Shown here: in pieces, positions 1 to 7,049 of the stretch
Layout: each line of letters starts with the position of its first letter
How positions within the stretch are numbered: position 1 is the stretch's first letter
Assembly (NCBI GenBank): GCA_045595285.1
Contig: JAZOAC010000093.1
Span: forward strand, 1 to 33,557
Source of the DNA: UBA1731 sp045595285
Lineage (GTDB): Bacteria; Verrucomicrobiota; Kiritimatiellia; RFP12; UBA1067
Length of the DNA: 33,557 nt
Direction of reading: 5' to 3'
The notes under the pieces: model-generated
Database searches by the model: none
What the model was told of the DNA's origin: nothing
Seen by the model: the letters and a program-made list of their open reading frames with translations, nothing else
Made by a program: the position numbers and the translations under genes

Positions 1-20
1 TTCCTTTTAGTAATATTCGT

Positions 21-98
21 TATAAGGCAGAGTGAATGCAACCCCCGCCTATAAGGCGGATTCAATGCAACTATGCCGTACGACAAAGTAAATGCGAC
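21..98. repeat. Degenerate tandem repeats, about 29 bp period
   Basis: Two units starting at 21 and 50 share TATAAGGC followed by AATGCAAC (35-42 and 64-71). A weaker third unit starts near 79 and carries AATGCGAC (91-98). The spacing of the AATGCRAC boxes is 29 and then 27 bp, and an inverted copy lies at 116-123. The second unit also forms a small hairpin, CCGCC/GGCGG, with a TATAA loop at 45-59. The function is unknown; iteron-like binding sites or a decayed repeat element are both possible. Confidence 0.55.
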
Positions 99-132
99 GC
101 CCCGCTTCGCGGGTAGTCGCATTTACTTTGTC
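82..132. repeat. Long perfect inverted repeat (nested hairpin)
   Basis: A 17-bp perfect stem (82-98 with 116-132) encloses a second hairpin, CCCGC-TTC-GCGGG (101-113). The outer arm is AT-rich and the inner one GC-rich, and there is no T-tract of the usual intrinsic-terminator type. The inner GCTTCGC/GCGAAGC core recurs in the hairpin at 5140-5177. It may be a REP-like mobile repeat or a bidirectional terminator for genes left of the window. Confidence 0.7.
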
Positions 133-166
133 TTGTCACCCAGTCTTAATTTTCGGCCAGCAGCCC

Positions 167-195
167 TTGATAGAAACGACTGAATTTGATTTAAT
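167..195 (+). promoter_or_regulatory. Candidate promoter of the nrnA-like gene
   Basis: TTGATA (167-172) lies 17 nt before TTTAAT (190-195). The hexamer ends only 9 nt before the ATG at 205, so a normal start site would leave almost no leader. No Shine-Dalgarno sequence precedes the ATG. Confidence 0.4.
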
Positions 196-204
196 ATACC
201 GCCA

Positions 205-1197
205 ATGAACCAGTCAGAAAGACGCACATCATACGAATCGGCGAGATCGCTTCTCGGGAAGTCCAAATCCATCCTGATATCGGGCCATTTGAGCCCCGAC
301 GGTGATTCCCTTGGATCGATGATCGCCCTTGCGCGCATGCTCTGCGCCGCCGGGAAACAGGCTGTCGCAACCGCAGACGTCAAGGCTTTGGGCAAGCCGG
401 GATTCCTTGAAGGGACAGAGGACATTCTTCCGCTCAGGAAGCTCAAGCGCAAGAAATTCGATCTTTTCATCTATGTGGACGCGTCCGCTCCGGATAGATT
501 GCCGCCGGAGGTGCGCCCGTTCGCGGAAAAGCTCCCCACTCTCACCATCGACCACCACGCAACCAGCGAACCGAAGGGCGTTTCGATACTCGACCCGACG
601 GCAAGCTCTGCAGGTGAACTTGTGTGGCAGTTCGCAAAATGGATGGAATGGCCTATCGACAAGGCCACCGCCGAGGCGCTGTGGGTTGCGATAGTGACCG
701 ACACCGGCAGGTTTGCGTACGACTCCGTAACGCCAAACACGATGCGCGCGGCGACGGACCTTCTCAAGCGCGGCGTGCGCACATCTTTCATAAACGACAT
801 CCTGTACAACTCCTTCCCTATGAAGGCGATGGAGCTCAAGCGCAGGGCATGGCGCTCTCTCCACGTGTGGAAGAACAGGAAGGTCGCCGAAGTGACGCTC
901 TCCCGCGACGATTTCCGCGAGGTGCGCGGCACAAAGGCTGAGGCGGAGGATGTCGTGGAGATTCCGCGTTCCGTCGCCGGAAACCAGATAGCGCTGTTCT
1001 TCTACCAGATACCCGACCGCACCCGCGAAATCAGGGTGTCGATCCGCACCCGCTCAATGCACGATGCCACGGTCCTCGCCAAACAGTTCGGCGGCGGCGG
1101 ACACGTCAGGGCGGCGGGATGCACCGTCAAGGGAAGCATGGCGTCGGCGAAGCGTCTGGTTCGCCGCGCCGTAAAGGAAATGCTGCAGAAAAAATGA
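205..1197 (+). CDS. nrnA: DHH-family bifunctional oligoribonuclease/PAP phosphatase (NrnA-like)
   Basis: This protein probably degrades 2- to 5-nt RNAs and/or dephosphorylates 3'-phosphoadenosine 5'-phosphate in the cytoplasm, with Mn2+ at the active site. In its 330 residues I see the DHH signatures in order: HLSPDGD (28-34), YVDAS with Asp92, the DHH triplet TIDHHAT (Asp116-His117-His118) and TDTGRF near 165. The DHHA1 substrate-binding signature GGGGH follows at 296-300. Length and motif order fit the NrnA family. The start at 205 is needed because the first motif begins at residue 28 and no later Met fits. It overlaps the next gene by 4 nt (ATGA), implying translational coupling. Which of the two family activities dominates cannot be told from sequence. 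Confidence 0.9.
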   Translation: MNQSERRTSYESARSLLGKSKSILISGHLSPDGDSLGSMIALARMLCAAGKQAVATADVKALGKPGFLEGTEDILPLRKLKRKKFDLFIYVDASAPDRLPPEVRPFAEKLPTLTIDHHATSEPKGVSILDPTASSAGELVWQFAKWMEWPIDKATAEALWVAIVTDTGRFAYDSVTPNTMRAATDLLKRGVRTSFINDILYNSFPMKAMELKRRAWRSLHVWKNRKVAEVTLSRDDFREVRGTKAEAEDVVEIPRSVAGNQIALFFYQIPDRTREIRVSIRTRSMHDATVLAKQFGGGGHVRAAGCTVKGSMASAKRLVRRAVKEMLQKK

Positions 1198-2120
1198 AAG
1201 CTCTGATACTGACCGACGGCAAGGCTGGACACGAAAACCAATCCAAGGCTTTCGCGCGCGGAGTCGGCTGTGAATTCGACATCCTTTCCGTTCGCTTCAA
1301 ATCCAAGGCGGCGAAGGCGCTTTCATACCTTCTGGACAATCTCGGAATACGCACCACCGCCCTTTTCGACGGTTTCGAAGAAAAGCTTGAAGATTGCGGA
1401 TACTGCGCAGTGCTCGGAACAGGCTCGGGCACATTCTATGCGGCAAAAACCATCGCAAGGCGTCTAAATGTCCCGTGCGGAGTCGTTCTGCTGCCACGCG
1501 GATACAGCATCGGATCCTTCGACTGCATACTTGCCCCAGCATTCGACAATCCCCCTTCCGCGCCGAACATAATAGAGATCCCCGTCAATCTTGTGGCGGC
1601 AGATACATCTTTCTACGAAGCCGGGGTCAAGGCATTCCGCGAAAAGCGCAATGGCGAGACCGAATCCAAAAACGCCGTGGCCGTAATCGTAGGCGGACCG
1701 AACAAGTGTTCGACCATGACGCCGGAATGGATGCGGTCGCAGCTTGAAGGGATATTCTCGGTCCACAAGGCCGTCGGCCACGAGATCTGGGTGACAACCT
1801 CGCGCAGGACACCGCCGGAGGTGGAGGCCGTGGTGGACTCGTTCCCGTTCGACTACAAGCTTCTCTACTCTAGAGACCATTTCAACCCGATCCCCGCTTT
1901 CGTATCCCTTGCGTCGCACCTGTATGTGACCGCAGAATCGACCGGCATGCTGTCCGAAGCATGCTCGTTCGGCAAGGCGGAGGTGCATGTCATGGATAAT
2001 CTTCTCCCCGGTCCGCACAAGTTCAGACGCTTCGCCGAGACATGCGCCAGACTCGGGACGGAGAAAGTGGACCTTTCCGACCGATTTGCCGCCGCAAAGT
2101 CCCTTCTTGGCCTCAGCTGA
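1194..2120 (+). CDS. ELM1/GtrOC1-family protein (Mito_fiss_Elm1 domain)
   Basis: This is a 308-aa protein related to the ELM1 family, whose bacterial members are glycosyltransferase-like proteins of unproven function often found near envelope genes. The N-terminal signature LTDGKAGHENQ is diagnostic. Later family-like stretches are VIVGGPNKCS, WVTTSRRTPPEVE, and TAESTGMLSEACSFGKAE near the C-terminus, which resembles a nucleotide-sugar site of GT-B enzymes. No signal peptide or membrane segment is seen. The start at 1194 overlaps the nrnA stop (ATGA) and places the signature at the extreme N-terminus; a longer reading from 1119 would lie inside nrnA and is unlikely. The substrate is unknown. 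Confidence 0.82.
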   Translation: MKALILTDGKAGHENQSKAFARGVGCEFDILSVRFKSKAAKALSYLLDNLGIRTTALFDGFEEKLEDCGYCAVLGTGSGTFYAAKTIARRLNVPCGVVLLPRGYSIGSFDCILAPAFDNPPSAPNIIEIPVNLVAADTSFYEAGVKAFREKRNGETESKNAVAVIVGGPNKCSTMTPEWMRSQLEGIFSVHKAVGHEIWVTTSRRTPPEVEAVVDSFPFDYKLLYSRDHFNPIPAFVSLASHLYVTAESTGMLSEACSFGKAEVHVMDNLLPGPHKFRRFAETCARLGTEKVDLSDRFAAAKSLLGLS

Positions 2121-2132
2121 CCGGGTGCTGCA

Positions 2133-2708
2133 ATGCTGAAGACCGGACGCAACTATCTCGACGGAATTCCGGTGGATGTGGAGCGCAAGCGAATTCGCCG
2201 CATCAACATACGCATCGGCACGGACGGAACCATACACCTTTCCGTCCCCAAATGGTGGGCTACGCTCGCCGAGGGAGAGGCGTTTCTGCGTTCAAAGTGG
2301 AAATGGGCGGTCTCCGCCCGGACGAAATTGATGTCCTCACCGGCTGCAATACGCCGCCCGCCGACACCGGAACAGCTTCACCGTCTTCGCACCGTTCTTG
2401 GCGAACTGAACGGGCAATGGGCGATGCGCCTCGGAGAACCCGATGTGTCATGGAAACTGCGGACAATGAAGACGCTGTGGGGATCGTGCCATTTCCGCAA
2501 ACGGATCATCACCTACAACACGGAACTTGCGCATGCGCCACGTGAACTTGTGGAGTACGTCGTGGTGCATGAGCTGACCCATCTGAAGGCGCACGACCAC
2601 GGACCGAACTTCTACGCACTGATGGACGTTCGGCTCCCTGACTGGAAATATCTGCGCCGCCGCCTCGCAAAAAGGGACTTCAGCGACACTCTCCAGCCAT
2701 TGACATGA
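2133..2708 (+). CDS. YgjP-type (DUF45/SprT-like) zinc metallopeptidase
   Basis: A 191-aa protein of the YgjP-like metallopeptidase family (Pfam DUF45). The gluzincin motif HELTH (146-150) with a third His ligand in the segment HGPNF (156-160) gives the family pattern HExxH-(5)-H. The preceding TLWGSC (114-119) and ITYNTELAHAP segments are also typical of the family. The N-terminal half, with RRINIRI and SVPKW, is the usual beta-rich lead-in. It begins 12 nt after the ELM1-family gene and probably shares its mRNA. Its last 29 bases overlap the 3' end of thiE on the other strand. The substrate is unknown; some E. coli work links YgjP to UTP hydrolysis, so a protease role is not certain. Confidence 0.85.
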   Translation: MLKTGRNYLDGIPVDVERKRIRRINIRIGTDGTIHLSVPKWWATLAEGEAFLRSKWKWAVSARTKLMSSPAAIRRPPTPEQLHRLRTVLGELNGQWAMRLGEPDVSWKLRTMKTLWGSCHFRKRIITYNTELAHAPRELVEYVVVHELTHLKAHDHGPNFYALMDVRLPDWKYLRRRLAKRDFSDTLQPLT

Positions 2709-3297
2709 GCGACCGCATTGCTTCGTATGGTTTCGCACTTTGGCACACCGCCCTGACGACTGCAAAATTGCGGGCGCCGGCCGCGAGTACGGCAGGGAGA
2801 CGTTGCGCGTCTATGCCGCCGATCGCAACCGCAGGATGTGCGGCGGCGGCGATCATATTGCCCATTGTCTCCAGACCAAGCGTTGGATCCGGTATATCCT
2901 TCGTTGGCGTGGCGTATACCGGCCCGACACCGATGTAGTCTATGGGTTGGCCCGTCGAGGCGCGGACCTGATCCATATTGTGCGTCGAAAGCCCCACAAT
3001 GCGCAGTTCGGGAAAACGCTTGCGCACTTCCGTCGGCGAAATGTCGTCCTGTCCGACATGCACGCCGTCCGCACCGACATCAGCGGCCATCTGCGGATCG
3101 TCGTTCACGATGAACAGCGTATCTGTACCGTCCGTCACTCTGCGCATCTCACGCGCCTCGCGAAGGATATCCTCACGAGACGCATGCTTCATGCGCAACT
3201 GAATAATCTTCACACCCGCCTTTACCGCAGCCTCCGCGCATTTGGCGTAGCCCACAACAGGATCGGTGATCACAAGATACAGCCCGAAGTCATTCAT
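2680..3297 (-). CDS. thiE: Thiamine-phosphate synthase
   Basis: ThiE joins hydroxymethylpyrimidine pyrophosphate to thiazole phosphate, giving thiamine phosphate. The 205-aa TIM-barrel protein shows the family landmarks in order: IIQLRMK (31-37) for pyrophosphate and substrate binding, FIVNDD, DGVHVGQDD, YIGVGPVYATPTK and the phosphate-binding VAIGGI. Length is normal. It is the last gene of the thiD-thi4-thiE operon; its ATG overlaps the thi4 stop by 4 nt. The 3' end overlaps the convergent metallopeptidase gene by 29 bp, so there is no room for an intergenic terminator. Expression should follow the TPP riboswitch upstream of thiD. Confidence 0.95.
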   Translation of the reverse strand: MNDFGLYLVITDPVVGYAKCAEAAVKAGVKIIQLRMKHASREDILREAREMRRVTDGTDTLFIVNDDPQMAADVGADGVHVGQDDISPTEVRKRFPELRIVGLSTHNMDQVRASTGQPIDYIGVGPVYATPTKDIPDPTLGLETMGNMIAAAAHPAVAIGGIDAQRLPAVLAAGARNFAVVRAVCQSAKPYEAMRSLMSMAGECR

Positions 3298-4073
3298 TTT
3301 CCAAGGTCCTCAAGGATTATTTTCGCGATCTTGCGTCCACTCTTGAACATGCCGCCGAATATCGGCCCCATGCGGAACCCTCCCTGCACATTGTTCGCCG
3401 CCATGCCCGATGCGTACAGGCCGGGATACAGGCGCTTAGTGTTTTCGACAGTGGTGCGCTCCCCATCCTCCATCCACATCGGCTTCTCGCCCATGACGGC
3501 TCCGGTGGGCGAATCGATCTTCACGCCCGCCTTGTTTACGGCCTTGTTTATTATTTCGCTGGGATGGCCTGTCCCGTCTATCAGCGCTCGGGCCGATATG
3601 ACAATCGGATCCACATGCATGTCGAGACGCGCCACCGGATTCCAGTTTATCACAACCCCGCACACGACCCCGTCATGAATCACGATATCCTCGACCCTCA
3701 CTGCATTGAAAATGACCGCACCCGCCTTGCGCGCGCCAAAGATAAGTCCGGACGCCATCTCCACAGAATCGACGGTATGGTAGTTTTCATCTACAGGAAC
3801 TGTTGTTATCCCGAATTCGTGAAGGATGTCCGCACCGTCATTCTGCACGACAACCTCGTTCATCAGCATTCCGCCGCCCCAGGTTCCGCCGCCGGGCGCA
3901 AGCTTGGATTCGAACACGGCAACCTTGCATCCGGCAAGCGCGAGATCGCGCGCCGCTACAAGTCCGGAAGGACCCGCACCGACAATCGCAACATCGACGG
4001 CGAGGTTGTTTTCAAGCTTCCTGAAATAGCTCCGCACAATTGCGGCGGATATTGTTTCTTCCATGTGTTTCAT
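3294..4073 (-). CDS. thi4: Sulfide-dependent thiazole synthase (His-type Thi4)
   Basis: Thi4 makes adenylated thiazole carboxylate from NAD and glycine; it replaces the ThiG/ThiS/ThiF route. The 259-aa protein has the dinucleotide-binding GAGPSG (32-37) and the family segment PGGGTWGGGMLMNEVVVQ (60-77). In yeast Thi4 a Cys donates sulfur and the enzyme works once. Here the corresponding stretch is DMHVDP with His153, as in archaeal and anaerobe enzymes that use free sulfide and turn over repeatedly. This implies a sulfidic, low-oxygen habitat. The start at 4073 is backed by AAAGGAAA just upstream. A 79-nt repeat-rich gap separates it from thiD, and it overlaps thiE by 4 nt. Confidence 0.93.
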   Translation of the reverse strand: MKHMEETISAAIVRSYFRKLENNLAVDVAIVGAGPSGLVAARDLALAGCKVAVFESKLAPGGGTWGGGMLMNEVVVQNDGADILHEFGITTVPVDENYHTVDSVEMASGLIFGARKAGAVIFNAVRVEDIVIHDGVVCGVVINWNPVARLDMHVDPIVISARALIDGTGHPSEIINKAVNKAGVKIDSPTGAVMGEKPMWMEDGERTTVENTKRLYPGLYASGMAANNVQGGFRMGPIFGGMFKSGRKIAKIILEDLGK

Positions 4074-4215
4074 TGTTTTCCTTTCGTCTGTTTGATTAAT
4101 TGATAGTTGGCAGATGGTATTTGGCAGATGGTAAATGATAGTTGGTAGTTGCTTACCCTTTACCCTTCATCCATTGCCCTTCACTCATTAACTCTTTACC
4201 CCTTACCCCACTCCC
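4074..4215. repeat. Low-complexity repeat tract across the thiD 3' end and the thiD-thi4 gap
   Basis: On the minus strand the tract runs from GGGGTAA-type units (GGGGTAAGGGGTAAAG, GGGTAAAGGGTAA) into CAACTATC/CATCTGCC units. On the plus strand TTGGCAGATGGTA occurs twice between about 4107 and 4133, flanked by copies of GATAGTTGG. It supplies the last 20 or so codons and stop of thiD. Composition differs sharply from neighbouring coding DNA, as expected of an inserted intergenic repeat. Confidence 0.6.
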
Positions 4216-4998
4216 CAAAACCCCACAGTTAGCGCCGACAAAATACGAATTGGTGATGGCTTGATGGACATAGTTCTTTGCACCCTCGACAGCAGTGCGA
4301 ATATCGGCGCCTAAAGCCAGTTCTGCGGTAATGGCGGACGCCAAAGAGCATCCCGTTCCATGCGTTGACACAGGATTCACTATCCACGGCAGGGAAAAAG
4401 CCGTGAATTCGGCACCGTCAAAGAGCAGGTCCGCCGCAACACCGGAACTCCCGTCCGAATGGCCGCCCTTCACAAGAACCGAGCATCCATAAGTACCGTT
4501 CAGGCGTTTTGCAGCCTCCTTCATGTCATTCATTCCTGATATGCGGACATCGGCAAGGATTTCCGTTTCCGGGATGTTCGGTGTTATTATTCGCGCCAAC
4601 GGAAGAAGTTTTTTCTTCAACATATCCACGGCGGCATCATCCGTCAGGCGGGCACCACTTGTCGCAACCATGACCGGATCTATCACCTTGTCGATTTCCG
4701 GATGGTGCCGCAGTCTTCCGGCGACAGCCTCAATAACGGATGGATCTGACAGCATCCCGGTCTTTAGAGACGCTATAGAGTACGTGCCCAGCACGGCATC
4801 CAACTGAGCAGAGACGAAATCCGCGGGCACATGGTGTATGCCATACACACCATTTGGATTTTGAGCAGTAAGCGCGGCGAACACCGTGCATCCATGAAGC
4901 CGATAGCCATGGAATACACGAAGATCCGCCTGCACACCGGCATTGCCGCCGCTGTCGCTTCCGGCAATAGTCAAACAACAAGGATGTATTCTATCCAT
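4153..4998 (-). CDS. thiD: Hydroxymethylpyrimidine/phosphomethylpyrimidine kinase
   Basis: ThiD phosphorylates HMP twice, to HMP pyrophosphate, for ThiE. The 281-aa ribokinase-fold protein begins LTIAGSDSGGNAGVQADL (9-26) and ends its catalytic part with the anion-hole motif PVSTHGTGCSLASAI, both diagnostic. VKGGH in the middle is also typical. The C-terminal 20 or so residues (KELMSEGQWMKGKG) are encoded in a low-complexity repeat tract and do not look like a normal ThiD tail. It is the first gene of the thiamine operon. GGAGG lies only 3 nt before the ATG, at the 3' edge of a TPP aptamer, so ligand binding can directly mask the ribosome site. Confidence 0.95.
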   Translation of the reverse strand: MDRIHPCCLTIAGSDSGGNAGVQADLRVFHGYRLHGCTVFAALTAQNPNGVYGIHHVPADFVSAQLDAVLGTYSIASLKTGMLSDPSVIEAVAGRLRHHPEIDKVIDPVMVATSGARLTDDAAVDMLKKKLLPLARIITPNIPETEILADVRISGMNDMKEAAKRLNGTYGCSVLVKGGHSDGSSGVAADLLFDGAEFTAFSLPWIVNPVSTHGTGCSLASAITAELALGADIRTAVEGAKNYVHQAITNSYFVGANCGVLGSGVRGKELMSEGQWMKGKG

Positions 4999-5000
4999 TT

Positions 5001-5081
5001 TCCTCCGCAGGCATTATCCTGATCAGGTTGACGGGTATTTTCTCAGCATCCGGACATCCATCCGGTAGCACCCCGATATGG
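5001..5081 (-). promoter_or_regulatory. TPP riboswitch (THI element)
   Basis: Reading the minus strand, the conserved THI-box blocks appear in order: CGGGGTGC, a P3 hairpin CCGGATGGATGTCCGG, GCTGAGA, ATACCCG, CCTGATCAGGATAATGCC and GCGGAGG. The last block contains the thiD Shine-Dalgarno, so control is most likely translational: TPP stabilises the aptamer and hides the GGAGG. No separate terminator hairpin is visible between aptamer and start codon. Confidence 0.96.
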
Positions 5082-5086
5082 CGCGT

Positions 5087-5095
5087 ATTATATCA
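5087..5095 (-). promoter_or_regulatory. Extended -10 promoter of the thiamine operon
   Basis: The minus strand reads TGATATAAT, a perfect TGn-TATAAT extended -10 (TATAAT at 5092-5087). A start about 7 nt downstream would place +1 at the first bases of the TPP aptamer, as expected. No good -35 is seen. Confidence 0.75.
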
Positions 5096-5138
5096 CAACA
5101 ATGAGTCTATGCATTCATTGTGAGAAAATCTCCCGATC

Positions 5139-6986
5139 TCACTTGGGCGAGGAGCGAAGCGGGGATGCGCCTAAGTGTCGCCGACACGCCTGTGCTTTTT
5201 TGCGTTTGGCTATGCGGGCAATTATGCGGGACGCGCCCAGGTTCTTGCAGCCGAGCGCAAGAAGGAGTTTCCCGACCGGATGGCGGGATTCCGCCTTGAT
5301 CTCCAGTATCTCAATCCCTTCACGCCTGCAGAGATTCTCAAAATCCTTGAGGGTGATGAGATGGATGTTTGGTGTGTCATACCACTGGAATGGAAGCTGC
5401 TTGGAGACGGGAAGGTGTCCGCAAAGCCCAAGCGTGAGGCGGATCCGGTAGGCGGCGAAGTTCGGGAACGAGACTATCGCCTCGTCCGCAAGGCGCAGAG
5501 CCTCATGGAGAAGCCCGCGCGGATTCTTTACCACCTGAAGCGTCTCGGAGCATATCGCCATGTCGTAATGCCCGTCGGGAACAAGGGATATGCCCTCGTC
5601 GGCATCCTCCCAGAGAAGCGTATTGCCGTCTGCGATGGCCTCTTCAAACTCAGTGACGCTGATATCGACGCCGTCGCCCGTGACATTGCGGTTCTTCTTG
5701 AGGACATTGAGCAGTGTGCCGTCGCCGCAGCCGATGTCTATGACGTGCGAACCGTCCCTGACCATAGAAAGGACGGCCGCATGCTGGCGTTCCTGCCACT
5801 TCATCACCTTTGGCTTCCGGTCGCCGAGGAAGCCGCCGACAAGACGAGACAGGTCGTCGATATGCGTAAGGAACGCATCGTGCCCAGTGCCGATCTCCAG
5901 ATGGCAGTAGCTGACGGGCTTGTTGTTGCGGACAAGCGCCTCGACGATGTCGCGGGACTGCCAGTCGGCGAAAAGAACGTCGCCAGAAAGCGAAATTACG
6001 AGAGTCTTGCACGTGACCCTGGCACATGCCGCATCAAGCGAACCGTATGGTGCGCCCGCGTCGAAAAGATCCATGGATCTCGTTATGTGCAGGTAACTGT
6101 TCGCGTCAAAACGCTTGAGGAACTTGTCCGCCTGATATGCAAGATAGCTCTCGATCTGGAAGAACGTCCTGAAGTCGCGTACCCTGCGGTCCCGACACTC
6201 GTCCGGTTCCTCAAGCCAGTTGCGCTGAAGTTCGCGCTGGAACTTCTCCTGAAGAAGCTCCCGAGAAAGATAGGTGATATGGGCGAGCTGACGGGCCGCC
6301 GCAAGACCCTTCTTTGGTCCGTGACCGTCGCCAATGTCGTAATAGTCGCCACGATTCCAGTCGGGGTCGTCGGTTATTGCGCTGCGCCCCACCACATCGA
6401 ACGCCAGCGCCTGCGTGTTAAGCGAGGCCGATGAAGCTATCACGCAGGCGCGATCCATCTCTCCCGGACAGCGCGTGATCCAATCCATCACCTGCATGCC
6501 GCCAAAGCTGCCGCCGACCAGTCCAGCCAGATGCTTGACACCACGCTGGGCAAGGAACATGCGATAGACGTCGACTGCATCAGAAAAATCGTATCTCGGG
6601 AATTTGCTTCCGTAGGGTTTCCCCGTATCCGGGTTCACGGAGGACGGCCCCGTGGTGCCGCTGCATCCGCCAAGGACGTTCGCGCAGATTACATGGTAGC
6701 GGTTGGTGTCGATGGCGCGCCCCGGCCCGACCATACCCTCCCACCAGCCACTTGGACTTGTTTCGCCCGGGCGAATTCCGGCCACATGGGCGTCTCCGGT
6801 CAAGGCATGGCAGATGAACACCACATTGTCGAGTTCAGGGCGTATCGCCCCGCACTCTTCATATGCCACGTCTATGCGTTTGAGTATGCCGCCAGTACGG
6901 AGCTTGAATCCACCTTCCGGAAGCTGAAGCGCCATCGACCTCTGCTCTACGACACCAACGCCACTATCTGTCTTGTTCTCTGCCAT
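5139..6986 (-). CDS. metXW: MetX-MetW fusion: homoserine O-acyltransferase plus methyltransferase-like partner
   Basis: This is a 615-aa two-domain protein. Residues about 15-390 are MetX, an alpha/beta hydrolase that acylates homoserine for methionine synthesis. The nucleophile elbow is GGSFGG (Ser160), with Asp335 in SLSGDVLFAD and His369 in GTGHDAFL; HALTGDAH near 60 and the long GGCSGTTGPSS loop are typical. Residues about 395-600 are MetW, a class I SAM-methyltransferase fold with VIDIGCGDG (415-423). MetX and MetW are adjacent genes in many bacteria and MetW stimulates MetX; here one chain holds both. The last 17 or so residues are encoded in a hairpin repeat and look added. Acetyl versus succinyl specificity is not resolved. 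The start has only a weak Shine-Dalgarno. Confidence 0.93.
   Translation of the reverse strand: MAENKTDSGVGVVEQRSMALQLPEGGFKLRTGGILKRIDVAYEECGAIRPELDNVVFICHALTGDAHVAGIRPGETSPSGWWEGMVGPGRAIDTNRYHVICANVLGGCSGTTGPSSVNPDTGKPYGSKFPRYDFSDAVDVYRMFLAQRGVKHLAGLVGGSFGGMQVMDWITRCPGEMDRACVIASSASLNTQALAFDVVGRSAITDDPDWNRGDYYDIGDGHGPKKGLAAARQLAHITYLSRELLQEKFQRELQRNWLEEPDECRDRRVRDFRTFFQIESYLAYQADKFLKRFDANSYLHITRSMDLFDAGAPYGSLDAACARVTCKTLVISLSGDVLFADWQSRDIVEALVRNNKPVSYCHLEIGTGHDAFLTHIDDLSRLVGGFLGDRKPKVMKWQERQHAAVLSMVRDGSHVIDIGCGDGTLLNVLKKNRNVTGDGVDISVTEFEEAIADGNTLLWEDADEGISLVPDGHYDMAICSETLQVVKNPRGLLHEALRLADEAIVSFPNFAAYRIRLTLGLCGHLPVSKQLPFQWYDTPNIHLITLKDFENLCRREGIEILEIKAESRHPVGKLLLALGCKNLGASRIIARIAKRKKAQACRRHLGASPLRSSPK
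5140..5187. repeat. Hairpin repeat within the 3' end of metXW
   Basis: CACTTGGGCG (5140-5149) pairs with CGCCTAAGTG (5168-5177) through ten bases with one G-T wobble. The loop carries GCGAAGCGGGG, the inverse of the core of the hairpin at 82-132. A second small palindrome, GTGTCG/CGACAC, abuts it at 5175-5187. The element is read through as the C-terminal codons of metXW. Confidence 0.55.
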
Positions 6987-7022
6987 TTTGAGATGATAAC
7001 CTACTACCTGTCCTCAATAGAC

Positions 7023-7033
7023 GGAACGGTTCC
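7023..7033. promoter_or_regulatory. Palindrome in the metXW leader
   Basis: GGAAC-G-GTTCC is an 11-bp perfect palindrome about 40 bases before the metXW start and just downstream of its predicted transcription start. It could be an operator or a small leader hairpin. No SAM-riboswitch consensus was recognised in the roughly 60-nt leader. Confidence 0.3.
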
Positions 7034-7049
7034 TTTCTTTAAATGGTGC

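Noticed and set aside
1119..1193. N-terminal extension of the ELM1-family protein
   Set aside because: It lies in another frame of nrnA; the ATG at 1194 overlaps the nrnA stop and puts the family signature at the N-terminus.
2740..3678. Plus-strand open frame of 312 codons opposite thiE and thi4
   Set aside because: Arg/His-rich, no recognisable domain, and it crosses two well-supported genes in an operon.
5175..6434. Long plus-strand open frame (419 codons) opposite metXW
   Set aside because: It mirrors a gene with intact catalytic motifs, shows no family signature itself and has no ribosome site; GC-rich codon use makes such antisense frames common here.
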